Source: DASZMJ01 sp035551935 (lineage in GTDB: Bacteria > Planctomycetota > Planctomycetia > Isosphaerales > Isosphaeraceae). Taken from it: a stretch of DNA of 17,361 nucleotides. The stretch covers positions 1 through 17,361 of the forward strand of contig DASZMJ010000172.1 of NCBI GenBank assembly GCA_035551935.1, written 5' to 3'. Positions 1 through 7,078 of this stretch are shown in pieces. Numbering within the stretch: the stretch's first letter is position 1; every line of letters starts with the position of its first letter. Under the pieces are notes generated by a model. The model did no database searches and had not been told where the DNA came from. It worked only from the letters and a program-made list of their open reading frames with translations. A program made the position numbers and the translations under genes.

Positions 1-111
1 GGTGTCCGGGTCGCCGCCCAAGAGATGAAGCGCTACGAGGCCCGCCTGCAACGCTCGATCACCCTCCCCAAGTACGACATCACCATCAAGCCGGTGAAGA
101 ATAAATCGTAG
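1..111 (+). CDS. C-terminal end of an unidentified protein (5' truncated by window)
   Basis: Frame 1 is open from the first base to a TAG at 109-111 and encodes 36 residues ending in ITIKPVKNKS. The codons are GC-rich at third positions, as in the neighbouring genes, and the tail is basic. The sequence is too short and too generic to assign a family. A GC-rich stem-loop about 30 nt beyond the stop fits the end of a transcription unit. The gene continues upstream of the window. It is supported only by the open frame, codon composition and the hairpin after it. Confidence 0.5.
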   Translation, partial: GVRVAAQEMKRYEARLQRSITLPKYDITIKPVKNKS

Positions 112-142
112 GTATAGCATTTACTGCCGGACGCCTTAGGCT

Positions 143-161
143 GCCCGCCTGTCGGGCGGGC
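143..161 (+). terminator. GC hairpin after the first gene
   Basis: A perfect 7-bp inverted repeat (GCCCGCC at 143-149, GGCGGGC at 155-161) with a 5-nt loop lies 32 nt beyond the TAG of the partial gene. There is no T-tract, so intrinsic termination is only possible. GC hairpins without a U-run also occur as dispersed repeats in high-GC genomes. Confidence 0.3.
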
Positions 162-310
162 GAGGGAACTCCTGCTCGGCGGCTCGGGCATCGCCCGGGC
201 GGCGGAACCTTCGGGACACCGACCGGTGGGCTGGGCGAGGGCCATACGCTGGCCCACGGCCTGATCGCCATCGACCTGAACGGCAGGCTGCGGGCGGACC
301 CGCGGGTGTA

Positions 311-475
311 GCAGGCTTCGTGGCGATGACGGCCGTGGGCCGGGCCGGCCGGGTCGAGGATATCGCCGACACCGTGGCCCTGCTCGCCTCCCCAGATGCG
401 GGCTGGATCACGGTGCAGTCCATCGAGGCGAGCGGGGGCTCGGGGCCGATCCCGACGGCGCTCGGGGCGAACTGA
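311..475 (+). pseudogene. Remnant of a short-chain dehydrogenase/reductase (SDR) C-terminus
   Basis: This frame runs to a TGA at 473-475 and reads as an SDR C-terminal end: GRAGRVEDIADTVALLASPD, then a W-I-T-x-Q segment, then I-E-A-S-G-G. Classical SDRs end with a G-R-x-G-x-x-E-D-I-A block, a W-I-T-G-Q strand and a terminal G-G. The N-terminal Rossmann TGxxxGxG motif, the active-site Ser, the YxxxK motif and any plausible start are all missing. The usual W-I-T-G-Q has V in place of G. It is best read as a decayed gene fragment next to a second SDR remnant. What lies at 162-310 is unclear: one frame ends in a short protein-like stretch at a TAG near 310, but I could not assign it. Confidence 0.6.
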
Positions 476-507
476 CAGCGAGAGTTTCCCAGTTCATCCG
501 CCATGTA

Positions 508-990
508 AGGGGCGAGCGATGCGACATCGATTGCTTCGCCGCTCCGGCTTGCGGGTGTCGGTGGCCGACGTCGCCGTGGTGGAGTTGGACCGGATCTTCG
601 CCGTCCGCAGAAGGGGACGGACTTCGCTTGCAGGGAGTCGGCCCGGTGGATAGTCGACGGCGGGCAGATCATCAACCGCTCGTCCTCGACGACGGCCTTG
701 GTGCCACCGAACTCGCGTGCGGCCGCCAAGGGGGCCTTCGAGCCGTCGTCGCACCCCCTGGCCAAGGAGCTGGATCCCGGGGGACATCACGGCCAACGTG
801 GTCTGTCCCGGCCCGACCGACATGGAGCTACTCTGGCAGGGGACGGGCGAGCGGGATGAGCAGCGGTTAGCCCGGATGCCGGCGTCGGGGCGCCTGGGCC
901 AGCCGGGGGACGTCGCCGATGTGGTGGCCTTCCCGGCGGGCGACGAGGCCCGGTGGATCAGCGGTCAGGGCCTCCGGGCCGACGGTGGCC
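508..990 (+). pseudogene. Frameshifted remnant of a second SDR-family oxidoreductase
   Basis: SDR-like sequence continues through all three plus-strand frames. It starts near 508 in frame 1 with a D-I-D-C-F-A-A-P-A-C-G stretch, which resembles the family's D-I-D-x-L-V-N-N-A-G. It then moves to frame 3 with VELDRIFAV. From about 620 it is in frame 2, with a DGGQIIN strand, R-S-S-S, A-A-A-K-G-A-F and L-A-K-E-L-D-P-G. Near 776-782 it shifts back to frame 3 with DITANVVCPGPTDMELL, then GRLGQPGDVADVVAF, a W-I-S-G-Q strand and a final D-G-G-L. At least three frameshifts are therefore needed, the N-terminal nucleotide-binding motif is absent, and the catalytic YxxxK region is altered (Tyr appears replaced). 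This is a pseudogene. The last open frame runs on into hemH only by chance. Confidence 0.75.
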
Positions 991-1072
991 TCCCCTCCGG
1001 TGTCGCCGGCTTCCCCCCGCACGTCTACAATGGGGTGTTGGCCCGCCGGCGACGGAGCACCGTGGAAGGACC

Positions 1073-2044
1073 ATGGACAGCCCGCTCGATAGCGTTCTGC
1101 TGCTGGCCTACGGCGGCCCCGAGTCGATGGGGGAGGTGCGGCCGTTCCTCGACACCATCCTCCGCGGCCTGCCGGTGCCGAGGGAGCGACACGAGGCGGT
1201 CGTCCATCACTATGAGCTCATCGGCGGCCGGAGCCCGTTGAACGAACTGACCGAGAGGCAGGCGTCGGGCCTGCGGGCGATCCTGGAGGCCGAGGGGCCG
1301 GCGTTGCCGGTCTACGTCGGCATGAGGTTCGCGGAACCGTCCATCGCCGCGACCCTCCGCGACATGGCCCGCGACGGCCGGTGCCGCGCGGTCGCGATCG
1401 TGCTCTCGCCCTATCGTAGCGGCCCGAGCTTCGACAAGTACCGGGAGGCCGTCGCCAAGGGGTGCGAGGAGCTGGACGACGCCGCCCCGCGCGTCGAGTT
1501 CGTCGAGCCGTGGTTCGACCATCCCCTCTTCGCCGAGGCCCAGGCCGACCAGGTCCGTCGCGCGTTCGAGACGATCCCCGCCGACCGCCGCGACTCGGCC
1601 GCGCTCGTCTTCTCGGCGCACAGCATCCCGACCGCCGTGGCCGATCGCTCGCCGTATGTCGGCCAGATCCGGGCCGCGTGCGAGGCCGTCGCGCATCGGC
1701 TCGACGACCGGCCCTGGCGGCTCGCCTGGCAGAGCCGCAGCGGCGAGCCCCGCACCCCCTGGCTCGAGCCCGACATCAACGACGAGCTTCGCACGCTGCA
1801 CGCCGAGGGGGTCCGCGACGTCGTCGTCTGCCCGATCGGCTTCGTCGCCGACCACGTCGAGGTCCTCTACGACCTCGACATCGAGGCCGCCCAGACCTGC
1901 CGCGACCTCGGCCTGACCATGGTGCGCGCCGAGAGCGTCAACGATCACCCCACGTTCATCCGGGCCCTGGCGGACCTGGTGAAGAAGACGTTTGCCACAG
2001 AGGGCACGGCAGGGGAAAAGAACGACCTGCCCTCGGCCATCTGA
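1073..2044 (+). CDS. hemH: Ferrochelatase family enzyme (coproporphyrin/protoporphyrin ferrochelatase)
   Basis: This gene encodes 323 residues of the ferrochelatase family, which inserts Fe2+ into a porphyrin at the end of haem synthesis. Visible features are the N-terminal LLLAYGGPES with Tyr13, the I-G-G-R-S-P-L motif at about 50-56, the S-P-Y-R-S-G-P-S-F-D-K-Y loop at 112-123, the catalytic-type FSAHSIP with His183, S-R-S-G at 221-224, and GFVADHVEVLYDLD with Glu263. His183, Glu263 and Tyr13 match the spacing of the Bacillus enzyme. Tyr13 is a ligand typical of coproporphyrin ferrochelatases, so the product may be coproheme (CpfC); this is inference. The ATG at 1073 starts exactly where the family homology begins, and GGAAGGA sits just upstream, though only 2 nt away. 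The frame is open upstream, but that part is SDR-remnant sequence. The gene converges with hemA, with 40 nt between the stops. Confidence 0.93.
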   Translation: MDSPLDSVLLLAYGGPESMGEVRPFLDTILRGLPVPRERHEAVVHHYELIGGRSPLNELTERQASGLRAILEAEGPALPVYVGMRFAEPSIAATLRDMARDGRCRAVAIVLSPYRSGPSFDKYREAVAKGCEELDDAAPRVEFVEPWFDHPLFAEAQADQVRRAFETIPADRRDSAALVFSAHSIPTAVADRSPYVGQIRAACEAVAHRLDDRPWRLAWQSRSGEPRTPWLEPDINDELRTLHAEGVRDVVVCPIGFVADHVEVLYDLDIEAAQTCRDLGLTMVRAESVNDHPTFIRALADLVKKTFATEGTAGEKNDLPSAI

Positions 2045-2061
2045 CCCCTGACCGAAGCGCT

Positions 2062-2094
2062 CGGCGGCCGCAGCGGGAGGTCGTTCAGCCGCCG
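2062..2094. terminator. Possible shared terminator between convergent hemH and hemA
   Basis: CGGCGGC (2062-2068) can pair with GCCGCCG (2088-2094) across a 19-nt loop. It lies in the 40-nt gap between the convergent stops and slightly inside hemA. There is no T-tract and the loop is large, so this is weak. Confidence 0.2.
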
Positions 2095-3242
2095 CAGGGC
2101 GCGGGGAGGATCGTGCGCGGGGCGTCGGCCAGGGTTGGGTCGGGCTCGGCGGCGAGGAGTGGGTCCGGCGCGCGGCGGGAGGCGGTGGCGTCGCCGAGCC
2201 GACGCAGCAGCGCCCCGACCTCGCGCCGGCGCCACAGCGCGGCCAGGCAGGCCGCCGCCTCGGCCGCGACGATCCGCCCGGCGCGCTCGGCCTCCGCGTG
2301 GCGGGCGCGGAGGTTCCGCTCGGCCTGCGCGCGGAGGTCGTCGACGTTGTAGAGCAAGACCTGATCGAGTTCGCCGACGCCCGCCCCGAAGTCGCGCGGC
2401 ACGGCCAGGTCAAGGATCAGCGCCAGGCGGTGGCCCCGGGCCCGCTGCAGCCGCGCGTAGCGGTCGGCCGTCACGATCGGCCCGGCCGCGGCCGTGGCGC
2501 TGACGACGACGTCGGCCGCGACGAGAGCGTCGTCGAGCCGCTCGAAGGCGACGGCGCGGCCCCCGCGGCGTTCGGCCACCGCCCGGGCCCGCGCCGGGTC
2601 GCGGTTGGCCAGCAGCAGGGCGCCGGGGCGCAGCGCCGCGAGGTGCTGCAGGGCCAGCTCGCCCATAACCCCGGCGCCGATGACCAGGACGGCCTTGTCG
2701 TCGAGGCGGTCGAAGACCGCCCGCGCCACGTCGACGGCGACGCTGGCGACCGAGGTCCGGCCCCGGCCCAGGCCAGTCTCGGCGCGGGCCCGCTTGCCGA
2801 CGCGCAGCGCCCGCTGGAAGACCTGGTGCAGGACCGGGCCGACGGCCCCGCGCCCGGCGGCGAGCCGATAGGCGTCGCGGACCTGGCCGAGGATCTGGCC
2901 CTCGCCCAGGACCAGGCTCTCCAGGCCGGCGGCGACGCGGAAGAGGTGCTCGACGGCCGCCGCGTCGCGGCGCGCCACGAGGTGCCGACGCAGGCCCTCG
3001 ACCGGCACGTCATGGAACCGGGCGAGGAACCACGCCAACGCGTCGGCGTCGGGCGGGGCCGACTCGGCGGCCGCGTAGAGCTCGACCCGGTTGCAGGTCG
3101 ACAGCAGCGCGAACTCGGTGCCGGGGAACCGCCCCGCCAGCGCCTCGAGCCCGCGGGCGCACCGCGGGCCGTCGAACGCGATGGACTCGCGCAATTCCGG
3201 CGGCGCCGTGCGGTGATCGACCCCCAGGGCCAGCAGCGTCAT
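2085..3242 (-). CDS. hemA: Glutamyl-tRNA reductase
   Basis: This 385-residue protein is glutamyl-tRNA reductase, which converts Glu-tRNA to glutamate-1-semialdehyde with NADPH, the first step of C5 tetrapyrrole synthesis. Evidence: the N-terminal GVDHRTAPPELRES; LLSTCNRVELY with the nucleophilic Cys50; LESLVLGEGQILGQVRDAY; and the NADPH fold VLVIGAGVMGELALQHL. After the R-R-R-E-V-G segment the protein ends in about 45 Ala/Pro-rich residues. The usual dimerisation helix, with a K-L-L-H-x-P-type motif, is not recognisable, and family members are usually about 410-430 residues. The ATG at 3242 is preferred over the adjacent GTG at 3245 because GGGGAGG lies 5 nt before the ATG. The gene lies 73 nt downstream of the sigma-factor gene on the same strand and could be co-transcribed with it. 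Confidence 0.94.
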   Translation of the reverse strand: MTLLALGVDHRTAPPELRESIAFDGPRCARGLEALAGRFPGTEFALLSTCNRVELYAAAESAPPDADALAWFLARFHDVPVEGLRRHLVARRDAAAVEHLFRVAAGLESLVLGEGQILGQVRDAYRLAAGRGAVGPVLHQVFQRALRVGKRARAETGLGRGRTSVASVAVDVARAVFDRLDDKAVLVIGAGVMGELALQHLAALRPGALLLANRDPARARAVAERRGGRAVAFERLDDALVAADVVVSATAAAGPIVTADRYARLQRARGHRLALILDLAVPRDFGAGVGELDQVLLYNVDDLRAQAERNLRARHAEAERAGRIVAAEAAACLAALWRRREVGALLRRLGDATASRRAPDPLLAAEPDPTLADAPRTILPAPCGG

Positions 3243-3315
3243 CACGACCTCCCCACGAGGGTGCTCGGGTGTCTCGGCGAGGCGAACGAACCACGGGTGT
3301 CGGGTCCCGGGGCGA

Positions 3316-4305
3316 TCAGGCGGGCATCAGCTCAAGCTCGCGCGGGCCGGCCAGGGCGCGGAGCTTGCGGTGGGCCTGGAGCTCGAGCTGGCGGACCCGC
3401 TCCTTGGTGATCCCGAGCTCGGCGCCCAGCTCGCGCAGCGTCCGCTCGCGGCCGCCGTCGAGGCCGTAGCGGGCGACGACGATCCGCCGCTCGCGCTCGT
3501 CGAGCCGCTCGAGCAGCCCCTCGACCGCCTCCCGCCGGCGCGCCTGGGAACGCTCCCGCTCCGGCTCCCCGTCGCGATCGACGAGCGCCGCCAGGAGCCG
3601 CTCGTCGACGCCGGTAACAAGGCGCCCGCGGTGTCGGGCCTGTCCGCGGGCATTCCAGGCGAACTGGTTGCGGATCGCCCCGGCGGCGTAGGAGCTGAAC
3701 TTGAAGCCCCGCGCGAAGTCGAAGCGGTCGACGGCCTGGAGCAGGGCCTCGATGCCGTCGGAGACCCGCTCGAGGAACTCGCCCGCGGACCGGGCGTGGC
3801 GGCGGGCGACCCAGGCGACCAGGCGGAGGTTGGCGCCGACGATCCGGTCCTTGACGGCGGTGGCGGCCGCGTGGAGCCGCTCGAGCCGATCGAGGTCTGC
3901 GGCCCGGGCCTGCCGCGGGTCGATGCGGGCGCGGAGGAGGGCGGCGCGGTGCTTGAGGTAGTTCATCTTGCGGAACAGGTGCCGCTCCTGCTCGGGCGTC
4001 AGCGGCGGGACCTCGAAGAGGCCGTCCAGCTCCGGGAAGCGGCAATGGTGCACGGCGGGCCGCCGCCGGGCGTCGCCGTCGGCGGGCTCGGGGCTGGGGC
4101 CGAGGATCGCGGCGCGGGCCGCCGGGTCGTCGAAACTGGGGTGGGGGACGTAGTCGAATTCGACGGCCAGGAGCCGCGCCCGCGCCTCGTCGTCGGCGCG
4201 GAGGATGCCCCCGCGGCCCCGCGCGACGCGGTCGACCGGGGGATGGGCCGGGCCCCCCGTCCGGGGGCGGCCGTCGATGCATTTGAGGATCGTCGGCTGT
4301 GTCAT
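3316..4305 (-). CDS. RpoD-like sigma-70 family RNA polymerase sigma factor
   Basis: This is a 329-residue sigma-70 family protein that directs RNA polymerase to promoters. A planctomycete-style leader (D-Y-V-P-H-P-S-F near 51-58, PPLTPEQERHLFRKMNYLKH at 100-119) precedes region 2: A-N-L-R-L-V-A-W-V-A at 158-167, D-G-I-E-A-L-L-Q-A-V-D-R-F at 183-195, then F-K-F-S-S-Y-A at 201-207. Region 4 follows (about 262-317), with the helix-turn-helix TLRELGAELGITKERVRQLE. Only about 45 polar residues separate regions 2 and 4, so region 3 is reduced or absent. That places it outside the housekeeping RpoD group, although the region 2 and 4 sequences are RpoD-like. The ATG at 4305 gives MTQPTILKCI. The frame is open far upstream, but that DNA is antisense to the PepSY-like gene. 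The Shine-Dalgarno is weak. No anti-sigma gene is recognisable next to it. Confidence 0.88.
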   Translation of the reverse strand: MTQPTILKCIDGRPRTGGPAHPPVDRVARGRGGILRADDEARARLLAVEFDYVPHPSFDDPAARAAILGPSPEPADGDARRRPAVHHCRFPELDGLFEVPPLTPEQERHLFRKMNYLKHRAALLRARIDPRQARAADLDRLERLHAAATAVKDRIVGANLRLVAWVARRHARSAGEFLERVSDGIEALLQAVDRFDFARGFKFSSYAAGAIRNQFAWNARGQARHRGRLVTGVDERLLAALVDRDGEPERERSQARRREAVEGLLERLDERERRIVVARYGLDGGRERTLRELGAELGITKERVRQLELQAHRKLRALAGPRELELMPA

Positions 4306-4436
4306 GGATGGTGTCCGTCGTTGTTGCCGACCCCGGCATCGGTCGGGGTCGGCGTGGGTGCGGGCCGGGGGTCGATCGATGGTGCGGGGCCGTCCGAGGG
4401 CTGCCGCCTCGTGCGCGGCACCCGAGTGCTTCACGG

Positions 4437-5036
4437 TCACGGGGCCGCGGGTCCCGGCGCGCCGGCCAGGGGGGGGCGGGACCGGGCGCGGCGGAGCCGC
4501 CGGAACGGGTCCTCGAGGACTCGTCCCCTGGGGTCCATCCGGATCCAGCGCGGCCTCCCCTCGGCGGACAGGAGGTACACCTCGTAGTAGTCGGCCGCCT
4601 TGCCCACCTCGGGCCCCTTCCGGAACGCCCCCGCGGAGGTGATGCTGGCGTCGGGATACAGCCGCGTGACGGCCCGGAAGACCGCCCGCGGCAATTGCTT
4701 CCGGGAGACGGCCGTCTCCACGAGGACCACCGTGCCGTCGCCCTTGAGGGTCACGACCAGGTCGCGGCGGGCGTGCTTCAGCTTCAGCGCATAGGCCGTG
4801 GCCCCGGCCTCGTTCGCCGCCGAGGCCTGCAGGAGCTTGGCCCCCGGGAACCTGGCCTTCGCCGCGTGCACCACCGCCCCGGGCAACCGATCGACGGGGA
4901 TCGCCTCGTCCTCGGCTCGCGCGGCGGGGGCGAGCCCGAGCATGACCGCGTCCTGGGCGCGCGCGCCCGGGACGGGCCCGAGCACGGCCAGGACGCCAGC
5001 AAACGTCAGGAATCGCAGGCCGCATGCTTTCCTCAT
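4437..5036 (-). CDS. Small exported PepSY-like domain protein
   Basis: A 199-residue protein begins with a Sec-type signal peptide: an MRKACGLR start, a hydrophobic stretch to about residue 20, and an A-R-A cleavage site near 26-28. The mature part contains two similar units of about 50-60 residues. Each starts with L-P-x-A-V and a helix ending in F/Y-P-(G/D)-A, followed by strands (D-L-V-V-T-L-K-G-D-G-T-V-V in the first, Y-Y-E-V-Y-L-L with R-M-D-P-R-G-R-V in the second). This pattern matches the PepSY-like (BLIP-like) fold of exported bacterial proteins. The family has no firm function; members are thought to bind or inhibit partner proteins. The C-terminus is basic and Pro-rich. The start is supported by AAAGGAG upstream of the ATG. 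It lies 131 nt before the sigma factor and 275 nt after a peroxidase gene, all on the same strand. Confidence 0.75.
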   Translation of the reverse strand: MRKACGLRFLTFAGVLAVLGPVPGARAQDAVMLGLAPAARAEDEAIPVDRLPGAVVHAAKARFPGAKLLQASAANEAGATAYALKLKHARRDLVVTLKGDGTVVLVETAVSRKQLPRAVFRAVTRLYPDASITSAGAFRKGPEVGKAADYYEVYLLSAEGRPRWIRMDPRGRVLEDPFRRLRRARSRPPLAGAPGPAAP

Positions 5037-5247
5037 CCGCTCCGCTCCTTTCGCTCGATCATCGCCGAGGCCCGCGGGATTTCCCGGGGGACGCCCGGCG
5101 GAGGTCGGGTCGCGACGGGCGATCCGTGGCCCGCCGCCACGCCGGTCATCTCGGGCCCGGTGGCAGGGCTATCAGGTGCGGTGTGCCCGTCGCCGCGGCC
5201 CGCCGGGGTGGCCATGACGTCGTCCTCCGGCCGGCGGGCCCCCGGGC

Positions 5248-5281
5248 GGCCGGGACGCGGAGCCCCTCCGGCGTCCCGGCC
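5248..5281 (-). terminator. Strong GC hairpin after peroxidase gene 1
   Basis: An 11-bp outer stem (5248-5258 with 5271-5281; core GGGACGC/GCGTCCC) continues, after one bulged G, into a 4-bp inner stem (GGAG/CTCC) with a CCC loop. It lies about 30 nt beyond the stop of the peroxidase gene on the minus strand. There is no U-run, but it is one of the strongest folds in the non-coding DNA here, so termination or 3'-end protection is likely. I see no gene in the rest of 5037-5311. Confidence 0.5.
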
Positions 5282-5311
5282 CCCGGTCGTCGCGGGGCGA
5301 TGGGGCCCCGA

Positions 5312-6820
5312 TTACTGATCACTGAACGGCGGGTTGGGCTTGGTGTAGCCGTCGCTGAGGATCTTCAGGAAGTTGACCAGGTCCTCCTCCTCGGAGGCCG
5401 TCAGGCCGAGGTTGCCCACCTGGCCGTTGGTCGCCGTCACCCCGGAGACCCCCATCGCGGCCGCCTGGAAGGGGGTCAGGCCGGCGACGTTCTGCACGTT
5501 GTCGAGGACCTCGGGCGCCGGGAACAGCCGGTTGTAGCCGGCCGGCGGGCCGTTGCGGAGGTCGAAGGCCACCTCATGCCCCTGGGCATTCACGGCGATG
5601 TTCCGCTTGTTGTAGAAGTGGACGACCTCCTCGAGGCTCTTGGCCCAGCCGTTGTGGAAGTACGCCTTGACGAACATCGGGTACGGCCGCTGGTCGACAT
5701 TGCGGGTGGTGGGGGTCTGGAAGAGGCCCCGGAACTGGGGGATGTCGCCCGGCGTCTTGTTGAAGAACTTGGTCCCGTCGAGCGAGCCGACGGCGTTGCC
5801 GCCGAGGCCCCAGTCGATGAACTTCCTCCCGAGCGGGTTGTACCCGAGGGGGTTGCTGATCGGGTCGGTCTCCTCGTAGTAGGGGTTGCCCGGGTTCTTG
5901 GGGACGCCGATGTTGGCGTAGCAGTACATCGTGAAGGTGTCCTTCCCCTCCGTCTCGTCCTGGACCCCGAGGAGGGTCGCCGACGAGTGGCACGCGAAGC
6001 ACTGGGCCTGGCCGAACTTCGGGTTGTTGTGCGGATTCGGCCCGACGCCGTAGAGGATCCGCCCGCGCTCCTCGGAGGCCGTGAGGGTGTACTTGTGCTG
6101 GGCCGGCACCCCATACTTGGAGGCGTCGTACTTCGAGCTGAACTGGCAGATCTCGGCCGACGCCTCGAACGCGGCGATCGCCTCGCCCCAGATCTCGAAG
6201 ATCTGCCGCGGCGTGTACTTGGTGAAGACGTCCTTGCCGTAGATCTGCTTGATCAGGGGCGTATAGGGGCGGTACATGAGCTTCTCGACCAGCAGCGGGG
6301 GATACTGGTTCGGGGCCGTCCCCACGGCCGTGTTGTTCATCTCGTCCGGGTTGATCGGGGGGCCCTGGGCCTGGACGGAGGTGTCGAAGGCGCGGCCATC
6401 CCAGAAGTTGCCGCCGATATAGACGGCATGCTCGGAGTCGTAGTAGGGGCCCTCCGGGCTATAGGCGGCGTAGCCGTAGCTCATGGGCTTGCGCGGGCCG
6501 AACCGACCGGGCACGACCCCCGGCTGCGGCCCGCCCCTCAGGTTGACGATCGACTCGAGCCCCGTGCTGAGGCCCGTGCTCGGGGCGTGGCACTGGGCGC
6601 AGGCGTAGCCCACGGGGTTCGACATGGTGTTGTCGTAGAGCATGAACTTCCCGAGCTTCTCGATCGGCTCGAGCGGGATGATGTCCGGGGGCGTCGGCAC
6701 CGGGGGGAGCGGCCCGCCCACGATCTGCGCGTGCGCGGCGGGCGGGAGGACGAGGGCCACGCCGGCCAGGGTGCCGACGAGGCCGAGCAGCGCGGCGGTG
6801 ATCACTCGTGGCTTTCTCAT
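5312..6820 (-). CDS. Exported diheme cytochrome c peroxidase/MauG-like protein (copy 1)
   Basis: This 502-residue protein has an MRKPR start, a hydrophobic segment to about residue 29 and an A-H-A cleavage site near 29-31, so it is exported. Two c-type haem sites are visible: C-A-Q-C-H (74-78) and C-F-A-C-H (274-278). After the second come family hallmarks of the CcpA/MauG group: FRGLFQTPTTRNV, P-Y-P-M-F-V-K-A-Y-F-H-N-G (about 379-391) and LEEVVHFYNKRN. GNFWDGRAF lies at about 138-145. Family members reduce H2O2 with electrons from small cytochromes or, as in MauG, oxidise protein residues; which applies here cannot be told. It is longer than classic CcpA (about 320-350), with inserts between the haem domains. 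The closest relative visible is copy 2 at 7976-9490, which has very similar wording along its whole length. A leader hairpin and terminator bracket it. Confidence 0.88.
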   Translation of the reverse strand: MRKPRVITAALLGLVGTLAGVALVLPPAAHAQIVGGPLPPVPTPPDIIPLEPIEKLGKFMLYDNTMSNPVGYACAQCHAPSTGLSTGLESIVNLRGGPQPGVVPGRFGPRKPMSYGYAAYSPEGPYYDSEHAVYIGGNFWDGRAFDTSVQAQGPPINPDEMNNTAVGTAPNQYPPLLVEKLMYRPYTPLIKQIYGKDVFTKYTPRQIFEIWGEAIAAFEASAEICQFSSKYDASKYGVPAQHKYTLTASEERGRILYGVGPNPHNNPKFGQAQCFACHSSATLLGVQDETEGKDTFTMYCYANIGVPKNPGNPYYEETDPISNPLGYNPLGRKFIDWGLGGNAVGSLDGTKFFNKTPGDIPQFRGLFQTPTTRNVDQRPYPMFVKAYFHNGWAKSLEEVVHFYNKRNIAVNAQGHEVAFDLRNGPPAGYNRLFPAPEVLDNVQNVAGLTPFQAAAMGVSGVTATNGQVGNLGLTASEEEDLVNFLKILSDGYTKPNPPFSDQ

Positions 6821-6855
6821 GCGTGTATTCCCGGGATGAGGGATCTGGGGGTCCG

Positions 6856-6873
6856 GCCCCTCGCTCGAGGGGC
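6856..6873 (-). promoter_or_regulatory. Leader inverted repeat of peroxidase gene 1
   Basis: GCCCCTC (6856-6862) and GAGGGGC (6867-6873) form a 7-bp dyad with a 4-nt loop, 36-53 nt before the ATG. The block GGGTCCGGCCCCTC (plus-strand sense, 6849-6862) recurs exactly before peroxidase gene 2, at nearly the same distance from its start. This suggests an operator or an mRNA stem-loop shared by the two genes. I see no gene in the rest of 6821-7078. Confidence 0.5.
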
Positions 6874-7078
6874 ACGACGTCGTCGTTTCCTGTGCGACCC
6901 GGCTCGGGACGCGAGCGGGCCGGGGCGTCGTGGCGCGGGGCCCGGCTCGGCGGACGAGCGGGCGACCGGGGTCGGTGTCTCCCGGCGCCGGTCCTTCGTC
7001 GTGGGTCCTCCTCGGTGACGGGTGCCGACGGATTCCGACCGCTCCGTCGCCGGCGTGCGATCGCCCGGGGGGCGACGT

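Noticed and set aside
1025..2413. 462-codon minus-strand ORF across hemH and hemA
   Set aside because: It is antisense to hemH and overlaps hemA in another frame; its composition is that of a GC-rich shadow frame.
5024..7018. 664-codon plus-strand ORF opposite peroxidase 1
   Set aside because: It mirrors the coding frame of the real gene on the minus strand, is full of Val/Gly/Arg/Asp runs, and a similar mirror ORF occurs opposite peroxidase 2 (7022-9658), as expected from paralogous antisense frames.
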